Shown here: piece by piece, positions 1-12,689 of the stretch
How the letters are laid out: every line of letters starts with the position of its first letter
Numbering within the stretch: position 1 is the stretch's first letter
Source of the DNA: Sphagnum compactum
Taxonomy: Eukaryota; Bryophyta; Sphagnopsida; Sphagnales
Direction: 5' to 3'
Length of the DNA stretch: 64,000 nucleotides
NCBI GenBank assembly: GCA_965153455.1
Contig: OZ234497.1
Location: forward strand, 12,152,001-12,216,000
Translations under genes and position numbers: made by a program
Notes under the pieces: model-generated
Seen by the model: only the letters and a program-made list of their open reading frames with translations
What the model was told of the DNA's origin: nothing
The model's database searches: none

Positions 1-169
1 GTTAGGGTTTTGATCACCTCAGAGTGTAGATTTGAAATTGAGTTTTCAAAAGTAAAAATCTTGAGTGAAATAATACTTCAATGTGCATTAGCTATTTCTA
101 GACAAGAATCTAGCACATTAGCTTACCCTAAAGTAATTTTTTCATTAAATAATCCTCAAAATAATGAAA

Positions 170-360
170 TGATTTTTTGTGAAAATATGAAGTTTGACAT
201 GTTGAAAATCAATATAATTATCATAGGCTACACTCTCAATAATTTCGGTATTCATGTGACAATATCATAATCTCGATCATGGAAAATTCAATAATTTAAA
301 ATTATAGAAATAATTAATTTTTTGAAAAAAAAAATAATTTGTTTTGTCAATGTGGAAACT
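170..360. repeat. Dispersed repeat A, copy 1
   Basis: Shares an ordered series of segments with 7,735-7,935, including 'tgaaaatatgaagtt', a gap, then 'ttttttgaaaa' and 'gtcaatgtggaaact'. Direct orientation, strongly diverged. Open frames here are not genes. Confidence 0.55.
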
Positions 361-2754
361 GACCCTAGGCTATGGTACTTGTTCACTTTGTTTTGTGTTG
401 GGGGGAGGGAAAGGGAAGGGATGTGGGTAGTATGTAGTAGTAAAGGGTGTAAGTTATGTGTCATCTCATTTCACATTCGAGGACAACATGAAGTACGTAC
501 AATACACTACTCTTCTTCTTCTTCTTCTTCTTCTTGTGGAACATGAACACATGAACTTCCTCCACCGAAGATTGAAATGTTCAAAGCCTTAATAAAGAAA
601 GGACAACCCAAAGACTTAGCTTTCTCCTTTGCGTAGCAAACAAGAGAGTGAGTATCTTGAAACCAACCGCATTTGGGTCTTTACAAAATGGTCGGTTTCT
701 TTAAGAGTGGTGATAGAGGAAATAGAGCATGGGGTGTTGGTCAATGCGAGAAACACCGCCATTTATTTGCCCTTTTTCCAAGACTTTTTCCATCACAAAT
801 TGTGCTCTCTCTCTCATAAGTTCCCAAATGGTTTACTTGGTCCCCCGTGCCACCCCCTTCTCCACAATCCCCTTCGGTAATGGTGGTCATTGCCCATACT
901 TGTTGAAAAGGAGGCCGGGGCATCATGAGGCACCCCCACTTTTGGCCACCATGTGAGACTAATGGTTGAATTGGGTTATTTTGCATTGGTGTAAAGAGAA
1001 AATATGGGTCAATTCTGAATCTCTTAGAAAATTGAAGTTAATCCTCACCCTATATTTGGGCCTGCCTTTTGTGTTCTCATGCTGAGATTGTCAAAGGAAG
1101 GCAAGTTTAAGGATAATAGAGTTATGAGTAATTTAACCCAAACTGCAAAATGAGAAGTCAGGATGAAAAACAGTACACAGGAAAAAATTAAAAAACAGGG
1201 GACCAAACTAGTTTTCTCACCCAAAAGGGTAGTTTCACCCCCAGTTTTGGGTTTGCTTTACCTGCACCTTGATGGCTGCTCAAATTAATTCTTCATTAAA
1301 ATCTTAAATCAAGCCTCCTCCTCCGAACAAGATCCTGCAAATCTTCTGAATTTTGATACCCAGTTTAGTGAAACAATGCCCAGTTTCAGTGGCTTTACGG
1401 ATACCCTCCAACTAAAGATGAAACAGGATTTAGAGGGTCAAAACTAGGGGCCAAAGACAACAAATAACTCTTATCTTAAAGTTATCTTTTTTAAAGTTTC
1501 ACACAATCTAGCCCTTATTTTGTATCATATTATCTTTTATTTGTCCTCACATCCTCACTTTGTTGTTTTCCATAAAATTCCAAAAAGACTTGACCAAACA
1601 TCAAAACTCAATTTCTTTATCCAAAGTGTGCTAGCAAATAGAGGAAAAGCTACGTACCTCAAGATTTAATTCACACACCATAATCAAGATCAAACTCCTT
1701 TTAATACATGTATGAATGCTAAAAAGAGTTTAGTCACCTGGCACCAAATGCAAATTAATTTACACAAATTAATATTCACCGAACATTTCAACCCTAGTTC
1801 AACTCAACAATGAGCAATTTCGTCCCTTATTTGAGGCATTGTACAAATAAACTCTATTATATGAGTTTTTTTAATCACCTAACATTTTTGTTTTTGTTAA
1901 AGCTATAGTTTGATAGCTTCAATCTTATTTAATCTTTTATTCATACCAAATCTATGGAACAAAACAAACTAAGAATATGCAATTTTGCCCCAAAGCAAGA
2001 AAAACACACTTTTCAATTCTAACAAAACACCTCAACCTACTATTTCTATTTAATCATATAAAATAAGCCAACAATAGACTTGGGCTCCCAATGGCTAGTG
2101 ATATGTTTTCTCAAAATGTTTTTATGTTACATCATTGGCTAACATCCCAAGAGGGTTTAGCATTAAATGGTGACAAGTTTTGGAAAAAATGTCTAAATAA
2201 TCCTAAAATTAGTTTTTTTAATCCTACCAAACTAAAATCAAAGTCCAAATGTGATTTTTTTTAAAAACAACTTTTTCAATTTTATTTTTTGATATTTGGT
2301 GATTTTTTCAAAATAAAAAATGATAAATATTTTGACAAAATATTCTCTGTTTAATTTTTTCATTTTGGCAAAATTTTGCACACAAAAAAAAAATGTTGTC
2401 CCTACCACTTCACACAACTTATCACAATCATTTGTATTTTACTCAATACAATTTAGTAAAAATTTATTTACATTATTCAATTGTACAAAATAAGCAAACA
2501 ATAAATTTAGAAACAAACATTTATAAAATGAATTTACCAATAATTCTTAATTACATGACAATTAATTGGCATACAATTAAGAAAAAATACATTAATTTAT
2601 AAAAATGGTCATTTTTAAACCATTTCTAGCACAAAAGTTTCATTATTTATAACCCATCAATCTTATCTCACCAAAATGTTCAAACAATGATACCTATTCT
2701 AAATAGGCCTTCATAATGGATACAATCACATTACCATTCTTCACCAAATTCTTA
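361..2754. other. Gene-free, AT-rich
   Basis: Short open frames at 629-956 overlap each other in several frames and show no domain. From 1,500 on, the sequence is AT-rich and stop-dense. I see no gene or RNA here. Confidence 0.5.
511..535. repeat. (TTC)n microsatellite
   Basis: Eight CTT/TTC units. Confidence 0.95.
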
Positions 2755-3050
2755 ATGCTTAGGTTGACAATAGGGTTGTGAGTTACAACCCATAATCTTC
2801 AACCTTTCCTTCATTAGCAGCCTATTAGTTACCACAAGGCATCACCCTAGGCTCTTATTGGCCCAATGTTATGTAACCTTTCATTACTTGGATGAAGATT
2901 TCATAATTGCTCTTTGCGTGGATGAAAAGAGGGCATGCCAATTCTCATGAGGGATGGTTATGTGTGATAATTGAGTTGAGTGTGTTGGTTACCATGAATA
3001 GTGGTTTCAACTATTCATGATAACGTGTGCGTTCTCACCAGTTACTTAGT
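2755..3050 (+). repeat. Dispersed repeat B, forward copy
   Basis: Contains 'agttacaacccataa', 'ctcttattggcccaatg', 'ttggatgaagatttcat' and 'ttcaactattcatgataac'. The same blocks occur in the same order on the opposite strand at 15,065-15,400. Confidence 0.6.
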
Positions 3051-3209
3051 CCATAAGTTATCCTTGTTCATGGATGGAAATATCTACAATTGTTAACTTG
3101 AAATCATGCAACATTTAACTAAGTAACATTACTTATGCATCTCCTCTCATGAGGTACTTATGAGTCCAAGTAAGTGATTGGCTTTCACCCTACTGTACTG
3201 TTTTTTAAA

Positions 3210-3485
3210 CTTTAAATGTCTTTTGAAAATAGAACTGGGTTCAAACCAACTTTTATTAAATTATAAAAAGAAAATTTTAATCATTCAAATATTACTTAAT
3301 ATTATTCTAAAAATAAATCTCATTTCATGTTAAAATTTAGCAATTTTGTAAAAGAAATTTCATCATAATCCAAATTTCAATATATCTTATTTATAGATAA
3401 GTTTTTTTTTAAAATTCAATTAGTTGGGTAACAAGTCCACACTTGGTCCAATAGCATAATATGGCCCACATTCACTAGTAAACAT
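3210..3485. repeat. Dispersed repeat E, partial copy
   Basis: The block 'ttagttgggtaacaagtcca' followed by 'cacttggtcca' matches the 3' end of the copy at 47,235-47,620. The upstream part is too diverged to align by eye. Confidence 0.35.
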
Positions 3486-5539
3486 AACATTGTAGTAATT
3501 ATGTAACAAGAAAAACCTTAAACAATAACCCTTTCATGTTCAAATAGGGATTCCACCTTTGAAGCCCAAAATATGATCATGGAAACTTGAATTAATACAA
3601 CTTGAGGCTCAAATGGGGATTATGGAAAATAATTATCCATGCAAAACTACCCTTGACCAACAAAACAATTTTTTGCTTGCATTGGTGAGAGTTTTTTAAG
3701 GAGGCAAAAAGGGTATATATATATATACTCTAAACCTTAAACCTTTGCTTACTTCAATTGTATCTTTGAGTGAATGCACGATACAATGGCTCAATAGTGG
3801 CAAAAAATACACTCTCTACAAATCTATACAAGATTTTTTAAATTGATTCAAATGAACATGGTTGTTAATTTTTTAATCTTTTGAATAATATATTTTCAAT
3901 CACTTACAAACTTCTCCAAATCTATGTGAAAACTTATATTTAATATAGATGCTGTCATTTTTTGATTTGGGAGTGTTAAAAGGAGAACCCACAAAGCCCA
4001 CAGAAATAAAACTTTCAAAAACATATTTTTTGGGACAAACAAATTGAAAAAAAAACAAAAATTGCAATTCATATGGACTTATGAAAATATGGTCAAATAT
4101 TAACCATCCAAAAATCCTTAACTACTAAGGGATTAAGGTTTTCGAAGAAAAAATTCATTGTATGAGTTTATCAATTTGTATTACATTATATATTGAATCC
4201 CAATAACAAATGTGAAAAGTGAATTAATATAATTTTTTTCTCATTTTGTGATGTTCTAATCAAATGATCAGTCCATTTTATTTTTTTTCAAAAATCTATT
4301 ACTATTAACAAATGAAATTTTTATTAGTAAATAACCACACAATTCTCTTCATAATGAATTTATTAGTTTAGATCCAAGTCCCAATTATTAAATCTAAAAA
4401 TATATTAATCACCATATGCATTTAATTAAAGGGTACCCTAAACATTCACAAAAATGAACCACCATAGCTTGCATCCACCCATTTTACAAAGTGAAGCAAA
4501 TTGGTATCATTTTATGTCATAATATGAAATATTTTTTTTCATTTTTTCAAATAATTTAAAGGTTGTAACATGCGTCATAAAATCACCTACTCTTTGGCAA
4601 CAAATGTATATTATGTAATCATCAACTAATATAATCACAAACACCATCAATCGCCTTTGATCTTTGATTGTCACCTTAAATTGCATCCACTAAAATTCTA
4701 CGAAATCCTTCACATGGGGATAATGACCCCAATTAAGGTCCAACAACAAGTGATTTTCACATTTAAAAAATTAAAATTCGATTTTTCGACAATTACCCAT
4801 CATTCCATCTTTTCTTTTGGTGGGTAATTGTAGCTTCAATTCCTTTTAAAATATAGGTAGCCAGTACCCATTAATGTTTTTTTCTTGACAAATTTTGTTG
4901 ATGTCTTGACAAAAACCTTGGGAGAAAATTGGAATTTTTCAAAATTCTGAAAATGGTACTAAATTTGCAAATTTTTGAGAAAATTTAACCAAACTTTTGA
5001 TACCACAAAATTCAATAAAAAACCTTGGTACCTACCAATGGCGGGCTAGTTCTTAAAACCATTGGATCCGGTTCTAGATCTTTCTAAAAATGCAAGTACC
5101 CACTAGTTTCGAATCTAAAAATAATAATTCAGAAAATAAAATCTGGTGGTTACAGGGTGGGGTCAAGTTTCTAAACTGCTGATTGCGTGGTTCAATGGTT
5201 TTAGGTTTTATAAAACCCATTGAGTCTTTTTCAAATTTTAGGGTTTCAAAAACGTAGACTTACGATGTTGTGCTCCCCACTATTGAAATCGACCAAGTCA
5301 TACACATGAAAACATGCATACAAATCACTTGCAAATCGTAGGAATTCAAGGTCAAAAACACACAACATAAGCATGTTTATTGTGTGTGCTTTAAAATGTT
5401 GAAACATGAAAAATGAGACTCCATAACCACACCATAAAAATAAACCCTCTCCTTAAACACACACCAAAATAAAAACCTCATTCACACTTAAACAAATTCC
5501 AACCACAAATAACAAATTACATGAAACGAATGTCCTACA
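3486..5539. other. Gene-free, AT-rich
   Basis: A short (TA)n at about 3,716-3,727; otherwise stop codons in all frames and no recognisable motif. Confidence 0.5.
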
Positions 5540-5860
5540 ACAAATACCTCACAAAGACCTTATTTAAGACCCTACTTAAAACCCTCCTTAAAGTACCTAG
5601 ATCCTACTTAGACCCTACCAAAAAAGAGAGAAAAGAATTAGGGAATTGCATTCCCTTTTGGCCTACCCTTACATAGACCCTAAACCTAAGACCTAGACCT
5701 TGCAAAAAGGGTCTTAAGACCCTAAAATCGTGTCTAGGACCCAGTCTACTCAACCCAGTTTTCCTAGGGTCAAGTCTAAGTCTAGATCTTGAGATAATAG
5801 GGTCTTGACATGGGTCAAGTCCAATTCTTAGAACTAAACCCAAACCCGAATCTAGATTCA
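5540..5860. repeat. Low-complexity tract built on 'agaccctaa'
   Basis: The word 'gaccct' or its complement 'agggtc' recurs more than ten times in 300 bases. This explains the 122-residue open frame on the minus strand (5,604-5,972), whose sequence is biased to Leu, Arg and Gly and has no domain. Confidence 0.6.
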
Positions 5861-7334
5861 ACCAAAAAGCCCAAATTGGCCAAGATTGGTACCTTGTTTT
5901 ACTCCTTACCCACACACTCGTGGAGTGGGAAATGAGCTTAGGAGAAAATTGTGGGATAACTTCCCTAAACAAGGGGAAGCCAAGAAGAAAAGTTTGTGTT
6001 AGGCCTAAAACCCTAACCTTAAACCTAATACTTATTAGGTTTAGGTTTGTCCTTTTTCCGAGTTCTTCAATTGTGTGTTGGCGTTTCTGAAGGGGTAGGA
6101 ACCAATTTAGGTACTCATTTTAGTGTTTTATTTGAGAGTTCCATATTGGCTCATACATAAGCACAAGATGCACACAACCCTTCTTCTTCCTTTGCTCTTG
6201 TGTCCTATGATGATGATGATGATAAATGTACTACTTCCCATTTAGTGCACCATCCTCAAAGAGTGTGAACAAATTGTAGTATGTTGTATGTACATACTAC
6301 GATTTGTTGTGGTACTCACCACACTCAATTTACTTGTGGGCCGGTTCATCTCCTCATTTTCATGTTCATGTCCAAGTACTGTAGTTCGTAGTAGTAGTAG
6401 TAGTACCATGGTAACTTCAAACATTTCAGTGTGAAATAAATATTTTCTTTTTGAATGTTTTATTTTCAAAAATTAAATAAATTCCAAAAAAATTCTAAAA
6501 GATTCTAAATTTATTTATTTTCCCTTCACAAAAGAAATTTCTTTGTAAAAATAATTTAAAAATAATAATAAATTTATTTAAATTAAAAACTTGTGTCAAA
6601 CTTGATGGGGTTTCAGAAAAAAACCACCGATATATCATTTGGTGTTTTGGGGGCAAGGCGGTGGGAGGGCTGTGCTTATGAACCCTAAGAACCACCATGA
6701 TAACCGTTTCATACCTTCCCAATGAACAGATATCAACCTCGTGTTTATTCGATAAGTGGGGAAAACGGTTCTAAGTAGTGACAATTATTGATGTCCTTCC
6801 CGATGTGAAGTAGATTATACTTTTGTTCATGTAGGGTAATATGCCACCGGGCGGGGGGCCATTCATGAAATAAAAGGACCTAGTGAGGCCTAGCGCAACC
6901 CTAGGTTCGTATTTCCGGAATGCACCTATCCTTTGGGAGTATTAAACTTTTACGTTAAAAAAGCACATTTGTTGGTATCATGGCCAAGTTCAACATTGTA
7001 CTCTTTTGAACCGTTATTTTATTTTGAAAATTCCATGGTTTTTAAAAAAGAATATTCCAAAATGTTATTAAAAGATTCTTTATTTTCTTTCACAAATTAT
7101 TTTTTCTTTGAAAAAAAATTTTTTGTTGAAAATTCCAACATTTGAAAAATAATATAATTAGTGTCGAACTTGCCAAGGTAGTAGGATCCACCCCTATATA
7201 TTTTTGGAGGCAAAAAAATTGGGAATTAAAAATGAAAAAGTGAAGTGTTTTTTTGGGGGGTTTTTAAATCACCAGAATTTGAAAACAAAGATTGCCAGAT
7301 TTCTAGATTTAGTAGCCCAAAATATCTACTTTCG
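5861..7334. other. Gene-free; short trinucleotide repeats
   Basis: Holds (ATG)n at about 6,208-6,222, (TAG)n at about 6,390-6,405 and an imperfect inverted repeat around 'gtatgtacatac' (about 6,289-6,300). The stretch 6,720-6,930 is less AT-rich. No supported gene. Confidence 0.45.
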
Positions 7335-7400
7335 TAGCCAAATTTGGCTAAGTCTTCCTATGGATGATTGCCACTTTGGCTACGTCACAAAATTGAACCC
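7335..7400. repeat. MITE-like repeat C with a perfect 16-bp palindrome, copy 1
   Basis: TAGCCAAATTTGGCTA at 7,335-7,350 is its own reverse complement. It is followed by 'gattgcca.tttggctac' and 'caaaattgaa', the same order as at 13,757-13,825. A half-site lies at about 7,640-7,652. Confidence 0.5.
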
Positions 7401-7734
7401 CAAAAATTAACACTAGTTCTATGCGTGGAAGGCACCTTACACCCACTCTTTAGGGGCAAAGGCACCTTAGACCTACTCCTTAAGTGCAAAATCACCATAT
7501 GCTCACTAGGGTCACTTAATTAATTAATTAAATTAATTAATTTCTCCATACCTAGAGGACATGGGTTTTTCTTTTTCTTTTCTTTTTATGTCAATTTTTA
7601 ATAGTAGCCACATTGGTGATCATCCCAAGAAGATCTAGGCAAATTTGGCTATAGACTAAATATGAAAGTTAAAAAATTTAAGAACCTTACCCTAAGGTCA
7701 GTTTCATCATTAATTCATCGATTAAATATTGAAA

Positions 7735-7935
7735 TGAGATTTTATGAAAATATGAAGTTCGAGGTGTTGAAAACCATCATAATTATTACAAGAGCTGCAA
7801 TATGAATAATTCATATGGCAATTTGATAGTAGACAATTGTGAATCATGAAAAAAAATTTAATAATTCTCAATTTTTAAAAATGAATTGATTTTTTGAAAA
7901 TGAATCATTATTTTTGTTTTTTGTCAATGTGGAAA
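7735..7935. repeat. Dispersed repeat A, copy 2
   Basis: Diverged direct copy of 170-360, ending in the same 'gtcaatgtggaaact' block. Similarity extends a little upstream ('ttaccctaa' near 7,685 and near 123). Confidence 0.55.
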
Positions 7936-9914
7936 CTAAGGTTACCCTTGTGTACTATATAGCCAATTAAAATCTTATAAATATTGTGGCCACTAATCTG
8001 TTAACTTTTCTGCTTCTAAGTTCTCAGGTTTATTTGGAGTCTAGTTTTTTTAATTTTTTTAATGTTGGATCGGAGCTAGTATGTATGTGTATATGTATGT
8101 ATGTATGGATGGTTATACAATGTATGTGTGTATGTATGGATTGTTTTACATCCTAGTTATTATAGGTAAACCTAGGTAAGTTAACTTGGAATGGTCTAGT
8201 GTGAACATGATTTCATAATATTCAGTTATGTGATCCCAAATTAACAAAAGTGATTTGAAAATGATTTGAGATTCAAGAATACACATGTTTTGTTGTTGTA
8301 GATTTTTTGGCGTTTTATGTCATTTTTTTTTGCATTTAATTTGTGTGATTTGCATTGTGTTTTTTAGGTTTGGATTCTTGTATTGCTTATAAGTGAGTTG
8401 TATTTTGGGCATCAACATAAGAGCACATGACATAATCTACCTTGATGAAATTCCAATAACTTAGGTAAGTTATCGAAATTTGAAAATTCAATACCTAGTT
8501 AGTAGGTTATCAACTAGTATTTTAAAAATCAATAATTGACCGACACCATTTACGACATGAGACATCCCCAACATAAGGGGCCATGAACAATGTGATAGCC
8601 AAGTCTAGCTTAGGGGTGTCCAGCAACCATGGATCTTATTCATTGTAAAACATGATGCAAAAACCTTATTAGAAGGAGTGTGGGAGTGTTCAAAACCTAA
8701 TGCATTTTGAGCATTTTTGCTCTCTTTTGAAAAAGGAGTGAGAGTGCTACAACTTGTCTCTTGAGCTTAGTTATAATTTTTTTCAAGAGCTTGGGAAACA
8801 TGAGAAGGAATTTAACGACTTTAATATATGTTCATGTTACACACAATGAAACATGAGAGGAGGTTGGGCCTATAGAAGGTGCCCAAAAGCATTAAAAGCT
8901 TACATTTCTTTGCTTGTGTGGAGAGACCCATCATATGTGCAATGATGATCACACATGTCATCCTCACCCCAAGTCCAAATTTGCATCATACTCATAGAAA
9001 TGCATTTTACTTACCTTGCAAATTTTCAATTCAATGAAGAATTCAAACATTAAATAATAGCAATGCATTAAATGCAACTCAATCTTCCATGCAAAAGTAT
9101 GCATTTCCATTACCATTGATGCCCAACATGAAACTAATATTTTAAATATATAAAAATCTTATCCCTCATGTATGATGATTCTGTTAGTTATGGTCAAGAC
9201 ACTAATTTTTATAAATAAATTGGTGTCACACATGGTATGAGCTCTTCCATTTCAAGTGGGAGATCATATGTTCAAATCCTTTTACCATTTCTATGATCAT
9301 CCTAAATGGATGGATTTCATCTAAGAAAGAAAGACAATCATTCCAAAGAAATGTTCTTCCTTCATCAAATGGGTTGTGTTCCCCCAAGGAATGGCCTTTT
9401 CCTTGGGGCAAGTGTGTTGAATTACCCTAGGAAATAGTTGTGTTGCTTTGGGGAATGCCATTTCCCTAGGTTTTCGGAGGGGATGGAAATATAAAAATGA
9501 AAAAAAATTAGATTGCATACTCATCCATTGTGCAACTTTTAAAATTTTAAAACCTTTGCAATTTCTTTGGATGTTTTCTTTTGTTGCAGCTCTAACCAAG
9601 GTTAGGACATGAGAAGGGAAACAAGTTGCAAGTAGCTTGTGGCAAGGCAAGAAGCCAAAAACACACTCCCTTTGCATAAAAAGAAATGTGTGATAGTGCA
9701 AGAAGGAAGCCCCAGAAACTTCAAAATGAAATTTCATTTTTGGGAATTCAAAATATCATTTGACAAACTTAAAAGATGAGTCAAGGTCCTTGGGGAAACC
9801 TTGATCCCAATTGTTTGTTTCCTCAAGAAACTTGGCAAGATTTTGCTTTTCTTTTAACAATTCGATTGGAGAAGTGGACTAAGCAATTTCTAAGCAAAAA
9901 GATGACTATTCAGA
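7936..9914. other. Gene-free, AT-rich
   Basis: The 138-residue minus-strand frame at 9,321-9,737 has no domain and overlaps another frame; rejected as a gene. Nothing else seen apart from the TGTA repeats. Confidence 0.45.
8080..8145. repeat. (TGTA)n-type microsatellite
   Basis: Interrupted TGTATGTA repeats in two blocks. Confidence 0.9.
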
Positions 9915-9985
9915 AACATAATTGAACTCAAAATCTATTACTTCAAGAGGTGGTTCTTAACCACTGCACCATGGCCCTTTATTTG
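9915..9985 (-). repeat. Possible tRNA-derived SINE or tRNA-like fragment
   Basis: The minus strand reads GGTGCAGTGGTTAAG (9970-9956), a good pol III A-box shape, followed about 25 bases later by TGAGTTCAAT (9931-9922), a degraded B box. No cloverleaf closes, so it is not a working tRNA gene. Confidence 0.3.
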
Positions 9986-10092
9986 AAAAGAAAAAGAGAA
10001 GCAATGATCATTGTTGTGTTTATGACAATTGGGGTAAAGTCACATTTTATTTTATTTTAGGAAACGTTTTTTTACTAGAGCAATTGTCCACT

Positions 10093-10227
10093 AGCAATGT
10101 TGAGCCTAATGCAATGTTCAATTTGTTGTTCATGTTTAGCAATGTTGAGCCTAATGCCATGTTCAATTTGTTGTTCATGTTTAGCAATGTTGAGCCTAAT
10201 GCCATGTTCAATTTGTTGTTCATGTTT
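10093..10227. repeat. 45-bp tandem repeat, three copies
   Basis: Copies start at 10,093, 10,138 and 10,183, exact period 45, nearly identical (one base differs in the first copy). The repeat makes an apparent 15-residue protein repeat on the minus strand, but that frame is short and lacks other support. Confidence 0.9.
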
Positions 10228-11029
10228 AATGTTTGCCAATGAAGAATGATAAGGGGAACGAATTTTCAAAAGAAGTGAAAATTTCAAGGTTGCTTGTAAC
10301 TACATCTATTACACACTCCAAGGTGGGAAATTTCCATTTCTCAACCAAATTGCAATTCCTTTTTTATCAAAAGATTCAACGTGAAGTCCCTTGCAATCCA
10401 TCAACTTGGATTTTTGAAATAGTGACATTGTACATGATTGTCCGGCATTTACATGGCTCCCTCCTCCCACTTTCGACAATTTTGATCAAATGTCAATTAA
10501 ACGTTAATGTGAATTCATCAAAAGCACGAACATTTATGGACAAATATTCTTCCACAACATGAAGCGCATTCTCACGCAATCGAGAACAAAACAATCCCAT
10601 CGACCCTTTAAAGTTGCAATCCAAGCTTTTGAAGAATTTTAGTAATTCAAGAATTATTAAAAATTTTACCACTACTAAAGACATTTTCCTAAATGCTTGC
10701 TTGACTTAAAAAATTGGGATCATATCCACTATTCATCGACATTCAACTAGTTCCAACTCTAGAAGCTTTCCTTGTATAAGCTCAATCAAGTAAAGCTCCT
10801 TTGCTAGTTAGTGTGTCCCCCATGCTAATACTTTGTAAAGAAACCCTTGATCGAAGTTACAATATTCGGTCCAAGAATTTTTCATGGGGAAGCACAAGTC
10901 CCAGTATTTTTTATTACCTCAGCGCCTCCCAAGAAATTTTTTTTTTATCACCTTCCCCCAAATAAAAAAAGTATTTGAACGGGTCACACCAAATTTTTTC
11001 CCCCATTGGCCTAGAGTGAACCGACAAAT
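10228..11029. other. Gene-free
   Basis: A 109-residue plus-strand frame (10,233-10,562) follows the 45-bp tandem repeat and shows no recognisable motif. No RNA gene seen. Confidence 0.4.
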
Positions 11030-11370
11030 ACTAGAGCACCATCCATTGGATGCCCATTATGACTCAGTTATGGATGAACCTCAACGGAGTTGACATTGGG
11101 TTTCACCTTGGTAACCCATCATCCTATAGAAAATGTCTCCTGTATATAAGGTAGGTAGGTAAGACAATAGTAGGTAGGTAGGAAAATAGGAAGTTTCACT
11201 ACAAGAGCACCATAGATTGGTAGCCTGTTATGACTCAGTTGTAGATTATGAACCCCAACTAAGTTACCAATGGTTTCACCTTGGTAACCTATCATGGTTA
11301 AAATAGGCCATCTCTGCAGGTAGGTAGGAAAATAGGAGGGAGGCTCGTAGAAAAGTAGATGCATATAGAT
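11030..11370. repeat. About 170-bp tandem duplication with GGTA tracts
   Basis: 'agagcaccat', 'tatgactcagtt', 'ttcaccttggtaac' and a (GGTA)n tract occur twice in order, with units starting near 11,033 and 11,204. A diverged inverted relative lies at 16,340-16,680. Confidence 0.7.
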
Positions 11371-11399
11371 TTTTAGTACATAACTAAGGGCTAATGGGT

Positions 11400-11715
11400 G
11401 TTGTCACTTGGTAGGTAGGTAAATAGGTAGGTAAGTAGGAAAAACTAGATTGGATGGTTGGTTTTAGCCTTTAAGTTCTCTTCATATCCCAATGACCTAT
11501 TTGGGTTAAGAAAGTAAGTACTTAGGTAGGTAAGAAAAGTTAGATTGGATGGTCAATTTTAATCCTTAAATTCTCCTAATATCCCAATGATCTATTTGGG
11601 TTTAGTAGGTAGGTAGGTAGGTAGGTAAGTGGGTAGGTAGGCAAAGTTAGATTGGATGGTTGGTTTTAGCCCCTAAGTTCTCCTCATATCCCAAATGACC
11701 TAATTAGGGTAAAAT
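11400..11715. repeat. About 100-bp tandem repeat, three copies, joined by (GGTA)n
   Basis: 'tagattggatgg' starts at 11,446, 11,541 and 11,648. Each copy continues with 'ttttag' or a variant and 'atatccca.atgac', and is separated from the next by a GGTA microsatellite. Confidence 0.8.
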
Positions 11716-11964
11716 TACTTCACAGTATTTTTTTTATTTTTTTTTGTTGTACCTCCTTGTCTTCTGAAGCAAGCAGATCCATTTGAGAAGTATGTAATAA
11801 TAAGGAGCAGGAGGACTTAGTGCATATTTTGTCCTTACATCAAAGATCCAATAAAATCTGCAAGGATCTTCTTCATCATCATCTTCTTCTTCTTCTCATA
11901 TGACCAGCAAACTGGATAAGGGTTTAATAATACAAATTTCAGCAGCTGAAGAGAGGAGATCTCT

Positions 11965-12003
<39 letters not shown>

Positions 12004-12689
12004 CTATTGCCATGAGGCTTGCTTGGGCTTTGGTGTCTTTAGAATGCACCCTCTCACTTCACTCAAGTTTTTCCTCAACATAGCTACCCAATTTGATTTT
12101 TGTATATAGTGTTGGCTTTTCTTTTTTTTTTCTTTTTTTTCTTTTTTTTTTTGGTTGTGAGGTTTTTTTTCTTTTTCTTTTTTGGGGGTCAATTTTGTGA
12201 TGTAGCCAATAAATGACCCAACAAAATTACAATGACACGATCTGATTCTTTTTATTGTAATTGGAAGGGCATGTTAATGACATGCTCTGATTCTTTTATT
12301 GTAATTTGGAGGGCATCCATGTTTAGAGCATTTTCACCGATGGATTGAATCATTAAAAAATGGATGAGAAATATGAGTTTAATAGTGTGAAAATTGACTT
12401 TGGCATCACACTTTTGTATACGATAGTGTATTTTTATACACGACGGTGTATCGACAAAAATGATTGTCTTAAATTGGTTGATCATAATGATTGGCCCAAG
12501 TGCTGAGACTTAAATGGTGTATCAATAAAATATATTGTCTAAAACTCATGTTTCTGGATGGGGCCTGAGAACATCTAACTAACACTGAATCTCTATGGTT
12601 GATGTATTAAATATATTGGTATCAACTCAACTTGGTGAAGATACTCTTGCCCAATGTATTTTTTCCTTGTAATAAAACACATAGTGAAT
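11716..12689. other. Gene-free; pyrimidine microsatellites
   Basis: CT and T tracts dominate. At 12,230-12,310 the words 'acatgctctgattctttt' and 'attgtaattggagggcat' recur in a short imperfect duplication about 60 bp apart. Confidence 0.45.
11968..12001. repeat. (CT)n microsatellite
   Basis: About seventeen CT units, followed at 12,115-12,182 by long T-rich runs. A second (CT)n of about eleven units is at 14,862-14,883. Confidence 0.95.

Noticed and set aside
5604-5972. 122-residue minus-strand open frame
   Set aside because: Created by repeated 'agaccct' words; composition is biased and no domain is visible.
9233-9244. 'tggtatgagctc' as a retrotransposon primer-binding site
   Set aside because: Several mismatches to the initiator-tRNA PBS and no LTR pair around it.
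9321-9737. 138-residue minus-strand open frame
   Set aside because: No motif, overlaps another frame, AT-rich repeat surroundings and no splice or promoter context.
9915-9985. Functional tRNA gene
   Set aside because: Only box A is good; box B is degraded and no cloverleaf closes.
10093-10227. CRISPR-like array
   Set aside because: The repeats are contiguous without spacers, and the organism is a plant.
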